Position numbers and translations under genes: made by a program. A stretch of 64,000 nucleotides of DNA from an uncultured Lachnospiraceae bacterium (lineage in GTDB: Bacteria > Bacillota > Clostridia > Lachnospirales > Lachnospiraceae), in the NCBI GenBank assembly GCA_947172645.1, contig CAMWBY010000002.1, forward strand, positions 62,001 through 126,000, given 5' to 3'. Shown here piece after piece: positions 18,726-27,613 of the stretch (positions are counted from its first letter, which is position 1; every line of letters begins with the position of its first letter). The notes below the pieces were generated by a model. The model had not been told where the DNA came from. It did no database searches and saw nothing but the letters and a program-made list of their open reading frames with translations.

Positions 18726-18761
18726 TTTATTTCCGCGAGCAATGAGCCAAGTACCGTGCTT
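18726..18761 (+). repeat. Dispersed repeat B, copy 1
   Basis: 36-nt module beginning TTTATTTCCGCGAGCAA and ending GTGCTT, matching 21024-21059 (opposite strand) at 31 of 36 positions by eye. It is followed by the hairpin GATTAAGC-aaa-GCTTAATC (18769-18787). That hairpin contains the hisC stop codon. Confidence 0.75.
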
Positions 18762-18768
18762 GCTACCT

Positions 18769-18787
18769 GATTAAGCAAAGCTTAATC
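18769..18787. repeat. Hairpin at the hisC 3' end
   Basis: Perfect 8-bp stem GATTAAGC/GCTTAATC with a 3-nt loop. The hisC TAA (18782-18784) lies in the stem. A related GCAAAGC/GCTTTGC pair flanks it. Likely a variable module attached to repeat B. Confidence 0.7.
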
Positions 18788-19906
18788 ATTGCTTTGCAGC
18801 GGGGCATTTGACTGATGGCCGCATATTCTCTCAAGCGCGCCATACAACGCTTCCATCTGTTCATCCGTGCCCACAGTGATGCGCAGATAATTGTCAATCC
18901 GCTTCTTGCCCCACCATCTGACATATATGTCATTTTGTTTCAATTTCTCGAAAATCTCCCGTGCCGGCACACTGCTATGGCTTGCAAAAATGAAATTCCC
19001 ATAGGATTTGGTAAAGCCAAAGCCAAGCTGTGCCAATCTCTTTTCCGCATTATCACGTGTTCTTATGATTTTTGCGCAACTCTCCTTAAAATATGCCTCG
19101 TCTTTCACCGATTCTGCGCCAAGCTGTAGCGCGGCATAGTTCAGCGTATAAGAATTGACCGAATACTTCACATCGTTCAGATACTTGATAAGCCGGCTGT
19201 CACCCATGGCATAGCCAATCCGCATCCCCGCCATCGCCCGGGATTTCGAGAAAGTCTGTACCACCAGAAGATTGTCGTACTTGTGAATCAGCGGCAGGCA
19301 GCTTGTGCCGCCGAAATCGATATAAGCCTCGTCCACAATGACCACCACATCCCTGTTCGCCGCCACAATTTCCTCTACCTGCCCCACATCCATGAGAATG
19401 CCCGTAGGCGCATTAGGGTTCGGAAAAACAATGCCGCCGTTGGGCTGCATATAATCCTCTTTCCTGATGACGAAATCCGCATCCAACGCCTTCGTCTCAT
19501 AGGGTATCTTATATAAGTCCGCCCAGACGTCATAGAAAGAATAGGTAATGTCCGGGAAAAATAGCGGCCTGTCCGACCGGAAAAATGTCATAAACGCCAG
19601 AGACAGCACGTCGTCAGACCCCACGCCGATAAAAAGCTCATCCCGGCCGATTTGATAAAACCGCGCCAGTTCTTGCGCCAGTTCCGTCTCTTCCGGAAAA
19701 GCAGGGTACAGCCGCATCTTATCTGCGGCAAGCTGCGCAGCCTTGCGCCCCACCCCCGGCGCCGGCGGATACGGACATTCATTCGTATTCAGTTTAATCG
19801 TGCCTTCCTTGTCAGGCTGTTCGCCCGGTGTGTAAGGAACTACCTTACGCACATTCTCTTCCCATCCCATGCCTGTAAAACCTTTCCCGATTCCTCTCGC
19901 TTCCAT
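18782..19906 (-). CDS. hisC: Histidinol-phosphate aminotransferase
   Basis: 374 residues. PLP-dependent class I/II aminotransferase of histidine synthesis. Visible motifs: KLNTNECPYPP at the N-terminus, IFPNPNAPTGILM, VVIVDEAYIDFGG, and the PLP lysine in VVQTFSKSRAMAGMRIGYAM. AAGGA lies 9 nt before ATG. No other his gene is in the window, so it may be a broad-specificity paralogue. Confidence 0.88.
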   Translation of the reverse strand: MEARGIGKGFTGMGWEENVRKVVPYTPGEQPDKEGTIKLNTNECPYPPAPGVGRKAAQLAADKMRLYPAFPEETELAQELARFYQIGRDELFIGVGSDDVLSLAFMTFFRSDRPLFFPDITYSFYDVWADLYKIPYETKALDADFVIRKEDYMQPNGGIVFPNPNAPTGILMDVGQVEEIVAANRDVVVIVDEAYIDFGGTSCLPLIHKYDNLLVVQTFSKSRAMAGMRIGYAMGDSRLIKYLNDVKYSVNSYTLNYAALQLGAESVKDEAYFKESCAKIIRTRDNAEKRLAQLGFGFTKSYGNFIFASHSSVPAREIFEKLKQNDIYVRWWGKKRIDNYLRITVGTDEQMEALYGALERICGHQSNAPLQSND

Positions 19907-19928
19907 TACGCCAGTTCCTTGCCGTCAA

Positions 19929-20960
19929 TCACTCAGGATTTTTGGGAACCGCTTCCCACTCTGCGGCAAGCTTCTCATACTCCCTGGCCTGTGTGTCATT
20001 TCCCGTCCTGCGGCAGCACTGCGCCAATCCAAGAAACGGAATATCCCCGCCGCTATGGATATTCAAAATACTCTCCGTCTCATAAGCCGCATTATAAAAC
20101 CATACGGCCGCTTCATCTATATCCTGCTTTTGCAGATAATATTCTCCCAGTTCACAACAAATTTCGGAGCATCCCTCGCTGGCCACCACCTTCATGGCAA
20201 ACTTGAAGAAGTCCTCTGCGTCCCCGCATATCCGCGCCGCCCGCGCCGCCACGCAAGCCGCCTCCTTAATCTCGTCCAGACTCCTTCCCTCATCCTTACA
20301 GGATGCCTGGAAAAAGGGCCTGGCCGCGATGAAGTCTTTATCCTCACCGGAGATGAAAAGCTCTTTCGCATAAATATTGTGGAGCCGCTTATCCAACCTA
20401 CAGCCTTTTTCCGTCTGTCGCAGGAACGCCGCCAAATCCCGGTCTTTGTGATTATTCTCCGGCATATGGCATATCTCTATGTCGCTGTCATAGATGACCG
20501 GTTCAAGTCCCACCTGCTCATGGATGGCGCCCCGCCACTGAAATGTGCGCAGACGCTTAAACAGCTTCGGCCGAAGCTCCCTGTCATAATTATAAATCGT
20601 TCCATGGGCCAACTGATTCGTATAGTACATCTGCACGATGTCAATCTCCGGCAGAAGCGTCTCCTTTAACTGCCTGAACGCCCACCTGTTATTCTCATCC
20701 AGCACCTCGTCCGCATCGGCAGAATAAATATAGTCCATCTCCGCCTTGGAAAAAGCGAAATTACGCGCCGCGGCAAAATCCCCAATCCACGTGAAATCAT
20801 ATATCCTGTCCGTATACTTTGCCGCAACCCGTTTCGTGCCGTCCACAGACCCGGTATCCACGATAATAATCTCATCCACAAGGTCGGCAATGCTGTCCAG
20901 GCACCTGGCCAGAATCTTTTCCTCGTTTTTTACAATCATACATAGGCTGACCGTAATCAT
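19929..20960 (-). CDS. Family 2 glycosyltransferase with C-terminal TPR-like region
   Basis: About 343 residues. The N-terminal GT-A domain has SLCMIVKNEEKILARCLDS, EIIIVDTGSVDGT and the metal motif YSADADEVLDEN. The C-terminal half is helical with tetratricopeptide-like spacing (ELGEYYLQKQDIDEAAVWFYNAA). The family typically transfers sugars to peptide or cell-envelope acceptors. The substrate is unknown. I start at MITVSLCM, with AAGGA 11 nt upstream. It is adjacent to hisC with 22 nt between them. Confidence 0.87.
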   Translation of the reverse strand: MITVSLCMIVKNEEKILARCLDSIADLVDEIIIVDTGSVDGTKRVAAKYTDRIYDFTWIGDFAAARNFAFSKAEMDYIYSADADEVLDENNRWAFRQLKETLLPEIDIVQMYYTNQLAHGTIYNYDRELRPKLFKRLRTFQWRGAIHEQVGLEPVIYDSDIEICHMPENNHKDRDLAAFLRQTEKGCRLDKRLHNIYAKELFISGEDKDFIAARPFFQASCKDEGRSLDEIKEAACVAARAARICGDAEDFFKFAMKVVASEGCSEICCELGEYYLQKQDIDEAAVWFYNAAYETESILNIHSGGDIPFLGLAQCCRRTGNDTQAREYEKLAAEWEAVPKNPE

Positions 20961-21001
20961 AACAATTGTTATCCTTCCTTTTTCTATCAAATCCAAATGC
21001 T

Positions 21002-21022
21002 AAACCAACCGAAGGTTGGTTT
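21002..21022. repeat. Hairpin downstream of repeat B copy 2
   Basis: Perfect 9-bp stem AAACCAACC/GGTTGGTTT around a 3-nt loop, directly after repeat B copy 2 on the minus strand. The layout (constant module, then variable 3-nt-loop hairpin) matches copy 1 at 18769. Confidence 0.7.
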
Positions 21023-21023
21023 T

Positions 21024-21059
21024 AAGCACATCACTTGGCTTGTTGCTCGCGGAAATAAA
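21024..21059 (-). repeat. Dispersed repeat B, copy 2
   Basis: Minus-strand TTTATTTCCGCGAGCAA...GTGCTT. It overlaps the end of the upstream small gene and encodes its last residues (REQQAK and the TGA stop). Confidence 0.75.
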
Positions 21060-21450
21060 CCGACTGGCGCATACAATTGTCCACCGGAAGCACGCACTGC
21101 GTCTTTCCTGCGCACAGAACCATATCCTTATACCGGTTCCGCCGGATAAACCGCTTCGGCGGGCACAGTTGATATAACGTCGTGTAGGACAAATCCGCCA
21201 TCCGTTCCCCGATACGCACCCGATATCCTCCATTCTCCCTACGCAGCCCGACACGCCCCAGATAACAATACCGCTTCCCGTTCCAGTTATAAACGCGTAC
21301 CGTAAAACACCGAACGGCGCAAAACACTCCCAACAGGCATACCGCCAGAACAATCAGGCACACAGCCGCCCCGGTTCCGTATATGTCCCCCTGCATCATA
21401 AGATTTCCGTCTAATCCCGCTCTGATTAATTCTCGAATATCCAACCCCAA
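21031..21450 (-). CDS. Small membrane protein of unknown function
   Basis: Not recognised. About 139 residues with one strong transmembrane segment (GTGAAVCLIVLAVCLLGVFCAV) and a basic, Tyr/Cys-containing C-terminal tail that is probably cytoplasmic. No ATG is well placed. A TTG at 21450 has AGGAG 5 nt upstream, and another TTG at 21468 is possible. The last six residues derive from repeat B, suggesting the original stop was replaced or extended by repeat insertion. Confidence 0.5.
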   Translation of the reverse strand: MGLDIRELIRAGLDGNLMMQGDIYGTGAAVCLIVLAVCLLGVFCAVRCFTVRVYNWNGKRYCYLGRVGLRRENGGYRVRIGERMADLSYTTLYQLCPPKRFIRRNRYKDMVLCAGKTQCVLPVDNCMRQSVYFREQQAK

Positions 21451-21554
21451 TTTCTCTCCTGCATACAAACGTCCCCAAATATTCCCAACAGTCTAAGAGT
21501 ATCACACTCATTCCCGGATTGCAATTAGAACCCAAATTCATCATTGCTCTGATT

Positions 21555-22670
21555 CTACCGCAAATCCGCTGCCCGGCTGCGCACCCGCCCCAAACAACAT
21601 TGCAGTACAAGCGGCAGCGTGACTCCCGCCGCCAGATAAACCATCTTAAAATGTTCCGCTCCCCGCACCAGGTAGTAATAATCTATATTTGTATAGTACG
21701 CCCCGAAATCAAAATCCGCACACTGCCCCGTCTGTGCGGCAACCGCAGCAATAACTGTCTTGACTAACATAAATGCCATCACATGGTGCATCATCACCGC
21801 ATAAGTATTCTGACCCAGGTAACGCACGCTGCGGCTTTCTCCCAGAACCGGTTCCAACACTTTGGCAATGCGCAGCCAGAAGGCAATTCCCGACACAATT
21901 GTCACATACGGAACAACCGGCCCGTTGGCAAACCCGGTACACCACACACTGCTGAAGGCCAGTCCGTTGCAGCATATATTCAAAACGGTCTGGATACCCA
22001 ACACCACCGCAAAATATGGCAGGTTTCCGAGCGTATCATGTTTTTCCAGTTTCTTATAATAAAACTGTCCCATCTGAAAGCACGGAAATAGGAAAAGGAT
22101 TCTTCCGGGGGCCTTATAATTCCCCCACACATGTCCGCCAATGGCAAACCAGACAACCGCCATACCCACAGCCAGACTCCCTGCAAGCATCAGCCATTCC
22201 GCCACGTCATCCCAGTCCTTTCCCATTATCCCCGGTATCCGGCCCAGAATCCGTCTTACAGCCAACCTGACAAAGACATTCATCACCTGGACGATAAACA
22301 GAACCGGCACAAACCATGCCGCATAGTTATAGATAAACTGATACCCGTGCAAAAAAGGGTCAATAAACAGCGTCTTAAACCCCAACGGCTCCCCCATGGA
22401 AAACCCGCCCGCGCGCATCGCCCACGCAATGATTCCATAAACCAGGTTCCATGCCAGATAAGGCATAAGCAGCCTGCGCACCTTTTTTTTCACATAGGCA
22501 AAGGGATGCTGTTCTTCTGAGTCCTTATAGAAATATCCGGAAATAAACATAAAAAGAGGTACATGAAAAGAATAGTACGGGAATAAATCCCCTACCGCCA
22601 TGATATTATATCCGATATGCCCTGCCACCACCATGATAATCGCCAGTGCCGACAGAATGCAGAATGCCAT
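21555..22670 (-). CDS. Acyltransferase 3 family membrane protein
   Basis: 371 residues or slightly more, with about ten membrane segments. It starts with the family signature ALAIIMVVAGHIGYNI (catalytic His) and FHVPLFMFISGYFYK. Such enzymes O-acylate surface polysaccharides. The first ATG begins directly in the catalytic helix (MAFCILSAL). The frame continues upstream through KKQYN to an ATT codon, before a TGA. An ATT-initiated start (about six extra residues) is therefore plausible and would give the usual N-terminal KKQYN. Acceptor unknown. Confidence 0.85.
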   Translation of the reverse strand: MAFCILSALAIIMVVAGHIGYNIMAVGDLFPYYSFHVPLFMFISGYFYKDSEEQHPFAYVKKKVRRLLMPYLAWNLVYGIIAWAMRAGGFSMGEPLGFKTLFIDPFLHGYQFIYNYAAWFVPVLFIVQVMNVFVRLAVRRILGRIPGIMGKDWDDVAEWLMLAGSLAVGMAVVWFAIGGHVWGNYKAPGRILFLFPCFQMGQFYYKKLEKHDTLGNLPYFAVVLGIQTVLNICCNGLAFSSVWCTGFANGPVVPYVTIVSGIAFWLRIAKVLEPVLGESRSVRYLGQNTYAVMMHHVMAFMLVKTVIAAVAAQTGQCADFDFGAYYTNIDYYYLVRGAEHFKMVYLAAGVTLPLVLQCCLGRVRSRAADLR

Positions 22671-22762
22671 ATTGTACTGTTTTTTAATTGCCCGTCACCA
22701 CGCTTGTCCCGGCCGCCGTCCGATGGCCGTATAAATTCATCCACTCGCCGCTTAGCTGCTCG

Positions 22763-23602
22763 TTAGCTTACGTCTTCCCGCTTCTCTATTTCCAAATGCT
22801 CTTTCCCGTGCGCTATGGCCAGGCCGTGAATGCCGGCATCCGTATCCGCCTCCGCCATCTCCTCCGCTTCCGCCGACAGGCGACCGAAAATATATGCCGA
22901 AAGGACGCCCAACATTACAGTAATCCCCGCCAAAGCCAGGCAAAGCTTTACCATATACGCCCCTCTGTCCTTCACCGCGCCGTCCATCGGGATATCCGCC
23001 ATGACAAAAGCGGCAACCGTGCCGTCCGCCCGGATGACCGGAACGCCCGCGCGGCATATCCATCCCGCCTCCTCCGTCTCCACAATCAAACCCGGAAAGC
23101 CTTGTCTTGGATGTTCCAGGATATGATAGTCCTGGCTGCCGATATCCTCCCACGCTCCCACCGGATGTACGTTTTCCGTATTGCCTATGTCCATCACATA
23201 AACACATGTCTTAGACAGGCTATCGATATATATGATATAGAGAGAAAGCGCGCCGTTTGCATGCCTTACTTTCTCCAGCGTATGATAAAGTTCCCAATAC
23301 GCTTCGTCCATGACGCCATCATACCGTGCCAGATAAGCTGCCGCCTCCGCCTCGCTCCCAAACTCAGGCGCAGGGCTTCTCAAGTAAATATCCGCAATCT
23401 GCGCCACATAACGTTCCAATTCTATTCCATCTACCACCGATGCCGCAGTCCACGCCACATTCCGGCACATTGACTGATAATATCCTTTCATGTTATGGGT
23501 ATACACCCTGTAACTGACCGCAGCCGATACGGCCGCTAAGGCCACTGCCAAAAATATAACGGCACAAACCGCCTTTTGCTGTAATGACAAATTCTTCCCC
23601 AT
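22763..23602 (-). CDS. Two-helix extracellular sensor protein without output domain
   Basis: 279 residues. The N-terminal membrane helix (about 12-33), an extracellular Cache-like region of about 185 residues (VDGIELERYVAQIADIYL; GWICRAGVPVIRADGTVAAFVMADIPM), a second helix (LALAGITVMLGVLSAYIF) and a 40-residue acidic tail are visible. It resembles the sensor part of diguanylate cyclases or SpoIIE-type phosphatases, but no catalytic domain follows, and no frameshifted remnant was seen downstream. ATG at 23602 has GGAGG 9 nt upstream. Neighbour of an orphan LytTR regulator. Confidence 0.55.
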   Translation of the reverse strand: MGKNLSLQQKAVCAVIFLAVALAAVSAAVSYRVYTHNMKGYYQSMCRNVAWTAASVVDGIELERYVAQIADIYLRSPAPEFGSEAEAAAYLARYDGVMDEAYWELYHTLEKVRHANGALSLYIIYIDSLSKTCVYVMDIGNTENVHPVGAWEDIGSQDYHILEHPRQGFPGLIVETEEAGWICRAGVPVIRADGTVAAFVMADIPMDGAVKDRGAYMVKLCLALAGITVMLGVLSAYIFGRLSAEAEEMAEADTDAGIHGLAIAHGKEHLEIEKREDVS

Positions 23603-23738
23603 ATGCACCTTCCTCCTAATGCAGATGGCTGTTACTGTCCATACATGACAATATGTTAACCAGAAAATGTTATCACATCAAAAACAATCCAAAAAAATTC
23701 ACGGTAAATCATAGGTTATATCCGGCAAATAGAGGTAA

Positions 23739-24485
23739 TTACATATCAAACCCCTCTTGATGGAAGGTCCACTCAAAAAACAGTTCCCTGATTTTACGGA
23801 AATCCCCTGATTTAATAGGAATCTCAACACCGCCCTGGAGAACAATCCCGTCCGGTTTAATACTCTCTATTGCATCTTTATTCACGATATATCCACGGTA
23901 AGGCATAAAAAACTGTCCCGGCAAAAGCCGTTCCAATTCTTCCATAAAAAATGTGAGTGAGCGTTGTTTTTCTTCATATTCCCTATTCTCCGTGTGCACC
24001 ACCCGGTTATACCGTATGCTTTCTATATAGGTGACGCAATTGGCATCCACCGACTGGATTACCCCATTCTCCAAATAGAGCAACAGCTTTTTCACATTCT
24101 TTTTGACATAACGTTCAAATACCCTGTCCATCGCCCTGTCAAACTGCTCCTGCGTATAGGGCTTTAACAGATAATGCGCCGCCTCCAGTTCAAAAGCCTC
24201 CGCCGCAAATTCATTGGAATTCGTAAGAAAAATAATCTCTGTGTGGTCCTTCCTCTTTCTGATTTCGTTCCCAATCTCCACACCGCTCATCCCTGGCATA
24301 CAAATATCCAGAAGGGCAATCTCACAGCCGCCTGATTTCTCCACATGTTCCAGAAGGGCAACCGCATTATCAAAGTCATGGATTCCAGCCGCATACTCTG
24401 GATGCCTGGCAAAATAATTCTCCGCCGCCATACGTATCTGCCTAAGCTGTCTCGGTTCATCGTCACAGATTACTATCGTATACAA
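23739..24485 (-). CDS. LytTR-family response regulator
   Basis: 248 residues. The receiver domain (VICDDEPRQLRQI; phospho-Asp in IALLDICMPGMSG; Lys in YLLKPYTQEQ) is followed by a LytTR DNA-binding domain (YIESIRYNRVVHT, FFMPYRGYIVNKDAIESI). The start codon is TTG with GGAGG 7 nt upstream, and no ATG is available nearby. There is no histidine kinase gene beside it. Only the output-less sensor at 22763-23602 lies downstream on the same strand, 136 nt away. Confidence 0.88.
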   Translation of the reverse strand: MYTIVICDDEPRQLRQIRMAAENYFARHPEYAAGIHDFDNAVALLEHVEKSGGCEIALLDICMPGMSGVEIGNEIRKRKDHTEIIFLTNSNEFAAEAFELEAAHYLLKPYTQEQFDRAMDRVFERYVKKNVKKLLLYLENGVIQSVDANCVTYIESIRYNRVVHTENREYEEKQRSLTFFMEELERLLPGQFFMPYRGYIVNKDAIESIKPDGIVLQGGVEIPIKSGDFRKIRELFFEWTFHQEGFDM

Positions 24486-24662
24486 GCACTTACCTCCACA
24501 GTTACTGTTTCTGTATCATCCCGCGCCCTGTCCGGCATCCCCAAGACAGCGCCCGGTAAAAAGTTACTGTGTATCAAGTATAGCATAATTTATTTTGAAA
24601 TGTTATCATAAGATGACAGAAAACACGGTCCATCAAAAATATCATAAGGAAACTACTTCACC

Positions 24663-25820
24663 ATGAAAAATAAGAAGCCATCAGAACTGCCTAAGAACCC
24701 ATCCGGGAAGAACACCAGAAAAATTATATACTGCCTTGGCGCTGCGCTGCTTGTGCTGGCCGTTACATTTTGCGTCCATATGTCCGGCATAAATAAAGAC
24801 GTCCCCGTAGGCGGACCGGCCGACACGGAAGAAGCGGCCGACTCTCCCCACACTCCAACGCCAGTCACGGAATATATCAGGATGTCGGAGCTTGCATCCG
24901 ACGCCGAAACCACCGAATCGTCTGGCCTCCCTGACGATACGGATGCCGGACAGACCGCCGCAATAACCGCCCCTGCCAACCCTTACAGCGATTTAAGCGT
25001 GCCCACCTGGCTGACTAAGGTAAAAGACACGTATTTCCTTGTAGACTGTTACCATAACCAGGTCGTCTATAACGACAACCTGACCGACCCGCTTAACGAA
25101 TGGAAAGTGATGACAGACGATATCGACAAAGGGCATACCCTGGCCAGTGACGGCAGCGTATATTTGATAGACGATACGGAACGCAACCGCATCCTTATTT
25201 TTGAAAAAGAAAATGACGTTTTCGTCCACACCCAGACATTTAATGAAATCGGAGACAGGCCCCACTATATTATCTATGATGCGCCTACCGACACCTTCTA
25301 TGCCTGGAGTTCCATGAGCGGGGAAATGTTTCTGTTTCGCCATAATCCCGGCGATACCCGTATGTATCTGACGCAAATCCGGCGCATAGAACAGCTGGAT
25401 AATGTATACGTCCGCTCCTTTACTATTATCGGCAGCGATATATACTTCGTATCCGGTAATTCCTCCATCATCCGTGCCGATTTGGAAAGTTTTGAAATAC
25501 TGGAAACCTATCCTGTCCCCGACAGCATGGCAGGCATGATTCAGTTGACGAAGATTCAGGATTATTTCTATATTACCGTATCAACAGACATCACCGGCAG
25601 CCAGGATTACGCTACCATCCTGCGCACCGGAAATCTGTCGGCGCTGATATCCGGTGACTATGAGGATATTTACAGCCAGTTTATCGGCGGAGGCACACCC
25701 TACTACATCACCGAATTTGATAACGCGTATTATTTAACTGAACACCGCCTGCCGGGACACTCTGTCTGGCGCTTCCAGGTAGAAAACAATATGATAAAAG
25801 ATGTGGAGACAATCTACTAA
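24663..25820 (+). CDS. Secreted/anchored beta-propeller-like protein of unknown function
   Basis: 385 residues. There is a basic N-terminus, one transmembrane helix (about 21-43) and a Thr/Glu/Asp-rich linker of some 60 residues. A domain with repeated blade-like segments follows (TYFLVDCYHNQVVY; GSVYLIDDTERNRILIFE; DTFYAWSSMSGEMFLF; SDIYFVSGNSSIIRADL). The pattern resembles NHL/SMP-type propellers. No enzyme motif was seen. Its TAA overlaps the stop of the convergent NYN gene. Divergently placed from the LytTR gene across a 177-nt promoter region. Confidence 0.6.
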   Translation: MKNKKPSELPKNPSGKNTRKIIYCLGAALLVLAVTFCVHMSGINKDVPVGGPADTEEAADSPHTPTPVTEYIRMSELASDAETTESSGLPDDTDAGQTAAITAPANPYSDLSVPTWLTKVKDTYFLVDCYHNQVVYNDNLTDPLNEWKVMTDDIDKGHTLASDGSVYLIDDTERNRILIFEKENDVFVHTQTFNEIGDRPHYIIYDAPTDTFYAWSSMSGEMFLFRHNPGDTRMYLTQIRRIEQLDNVYVRSFTIIGSDIYFVSGNSSIIRADLESFEILETYPVPDSMAGMIQLTKIQDYFYITVSTDITGSQDYATILRTGNLSALISGDYEDIYSQFIGGGTPYYITEFDNAYYLTEHRLPGHSVWRFQVENNMIKDVETIY

Positions 25821-26866
25821 ACTTCCCCCTCCTCCATACTTTCACTGTCCCGGAGGGCAAAACGCACCTTCCGCGCGTTCACATCTCCATAAATCTCTAA
25901 TTCCGGTATGGCCTGCAGGAATTTGGTAAATTGGGAGTAGCCATAATTCTTAGGCTTAAACCGTGAATATTTCCGGTGCACGATATTGCTCAGTTCATTC
26001 ACCCGCATATCCTTCTCGTTCTTCTCTCTCATGACAGACTTAATGTAATCTGTGATTTCTCCTTCCGATTCTCTGTTTGCCTTAAGCTCAACATTGATTC
26101 TCGTGTTATTCTTGACAAGCTTCAGGCTTGGAATCTCTTCTAAGAAACGTGATAGAAGGCTGTAGCCATAATTTCTCACATCGAAGTCCGGATATTTATT
26201 CAAAAGCCTGCTGCCGATTTCCCCAAGCCCCGTCTCTTTGTCTTTATTTTCATTCTCTGTAATGATATTGATGATGGCGCTCTCGATGACCTCTTTGCTA
26301 ATCGACGTGGACTCTTTATCTTCTTCCGTATTGTTCTTTGCCGCTGCTTTCTTGCTCTTGCCGCTCTTGCCTGCCGTGCCGCCTGCTGCCGTCTTCGCCG
26401 TTTCTTTGGCCGTCTCCTGGTCTTCCTCGTCCTCATCAATCAAATTCTCTAAAACAGTGAACTGAGAACACGCCGTGCGGAAGGAACGCGGCGTCTTCTC
26501 CTCTCCCATTCCTACCACCGCCATGCCGGACTCCCGCAGCCTGATTGCAAGCCTGGTGAAGTCGCCGTCACTGGAAACAATGCAGAACCCGTCCACATTC
26601 CCTGTATATAAAATATCCATCGCGTCGATAATCAGCGTGGAATCCGTGGCGTTCTTACCCACGGTATTGCTGAACTGCTGCATGGGTGTGATGGAATTTT
26701 CCATCAGCTTCGTCTTCCATCCTCTTGCCTGTGTGCTTGTCCAGTCGCCATACGCCCTGCGGTATGTGACGATACCGTGTTTCGTCATCTCATCCATAAT
26801 CGCGGATATATATTTCGCCGAAATATTATCCGTGTCAATCAAAATCGCAAATCTTTTATCGTCCAT
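25817..26866 (-). CDS. NYN (LabA/PIN-like) nuclease with two OST-HTH/LOTUS domains
   Basis: 349 residues. The NYN domain spans about 1-145 with the acidic residues expected for a PIN-like RNase (ILIDTDNISAKY; DSTLIIDAMDILY; FCIVSSDGDFTRLA). A charged Lys/Ala/Glu linker leads to two tandem LOTUS domains (IGSRLLNKYPDFDVRNYGY.LLSRFLEE; LSNIVHRKYSRFKPKNYGYSQFTKFLQ). The architecture is that of proteins targeting structured or G-rich RNA. ATG at 26866 follows GGGGG by 6 nt. It is 15 nt downstream of the cytidylate-kinase-like gene and likely co-transcribed with it. Confidence 0.87.
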   Translation of the reverse strand: MDDKRFAILIDTDNISAKYISAIMDEMTKHGIVTYRRAYGDWTSTQARGWKTKLMENSITPMQQFSNTVGKNATDSTLIIDAMDILYTGNVDGFCIVSSDGDFTRLAIRLRESGMAVVGMGEEKTPRSFRTACSQFTVLENLIDEDEEDQETAKETAKTAAGGTAGKSGKSKKAAAKNNTEEDKESTSISKEVIESAIINIITENENKDKETGLGEIGSRLLNKYPDFDVRNYGYSLLSRFLEEIPSLKLVKNNTRINVELKANRESEGEITDYIKSVMREKNEKDMRVNELSNIVHRKYSRFKPKNYGYSQFTKFLQAIPELEIYGDVNARKVRFALRDSESMEEGEV

Positions 26867-26881
26867 TTGCATCCCCCGCCG

Positions 26882-27514
26882 TTACCGCTGTGCGCCCATC
26901 TTCATATTTAAATAAGCCTTTATCAATTCCACGCAGTTGTCCCATCCAACTTTGGAACTGTTCAATGTTAAATCGTAATTTACCGGGTCTTTCCAATTTT
27001 TCCCTCTCGTGTAATATTTGTAATAATCCGCCCTGTATTTGTCAGTCTTGTGTATCAGTTCTTTGGCTCTGCTCTCCGATACCTGCATTCTATCCATAAC
27101 AGTAGCTATGCAATCTTTCTCCGGCGCTTCCACATAAACGCTGATTACATTCGGGTTATCCCTCAGGACATAATCCGCACACTTGCCAATCACCACAAAA
27201 GACTCCGTCTTCGCAAGCTCTCTTATCATCTCGGACTGGATATTGAACAGGTTGATATCCGATGTAAACTCTTTATCGCTTGGCTCCACCACATAAGTGT
27301 AAGGTATCTTCGTCAAATGTTTCACCGCATAACTTCCGCGAAGCTTCTCATCCACTTCCGCAAACAATTGTTTGTTGATGCCGCTGTACTCGGACGCCAT
27401 ATCAATCAGCTGGTGCTCATAACAGGGAATCCCCAACTCCTTCGCAAGCTGCGCGCCAATCGCCTTACCGCCGCTGCCAAATCCACGTGCAACCGTAATT
27501 ACATAATTCTCCAT
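26882..27514 (-). CDS. Cytidylate kinase-like family protein
   Basis: 210 residues. The P-loop region is ITVARGFGSGGKAIGAQLAKEL, followed by GIPCYEHQLIDMAS and VIGKCADYVLRD. These match the cytidylate-kinase-like family of Clostridia. The true substrate is uncertain. ATG at 27514 (MENYVITVA) follows GGAGG by 8 nt. The upstream MTDKEEQ extension is unlikely. It heads a pair with the NYN-LOTUS gene. Confidence 0.85.
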   Translation of the reverse strand: MENYVITVARGFGSGGKAIGAQLAKELGIPCYEHQLIDMASEYSGINKQLFAEVDEKLRGSYAVKHLTKIPYTYVVEPSDKEFTSDINLFNIQSEMIRELAKTESFVVIGKCADYVLRDNPNVISVYVEAPEKDCIATVMDRMQVSESRAKELIHKTDKYRADYYKYYTRGKNWKDPVNYDLTLNSSKVGWDNCVELIKAYLNMKMGAQR

Positions 27515-27613
27515 ATGCTGCTCCTCCTTATCGGTCATGAGGTATGATTCAGTGGTAGTCCGTCCACCTATCCATATTTTACCACATAAAAAGAAATCCT
27601 TGTAGCAAAACTT

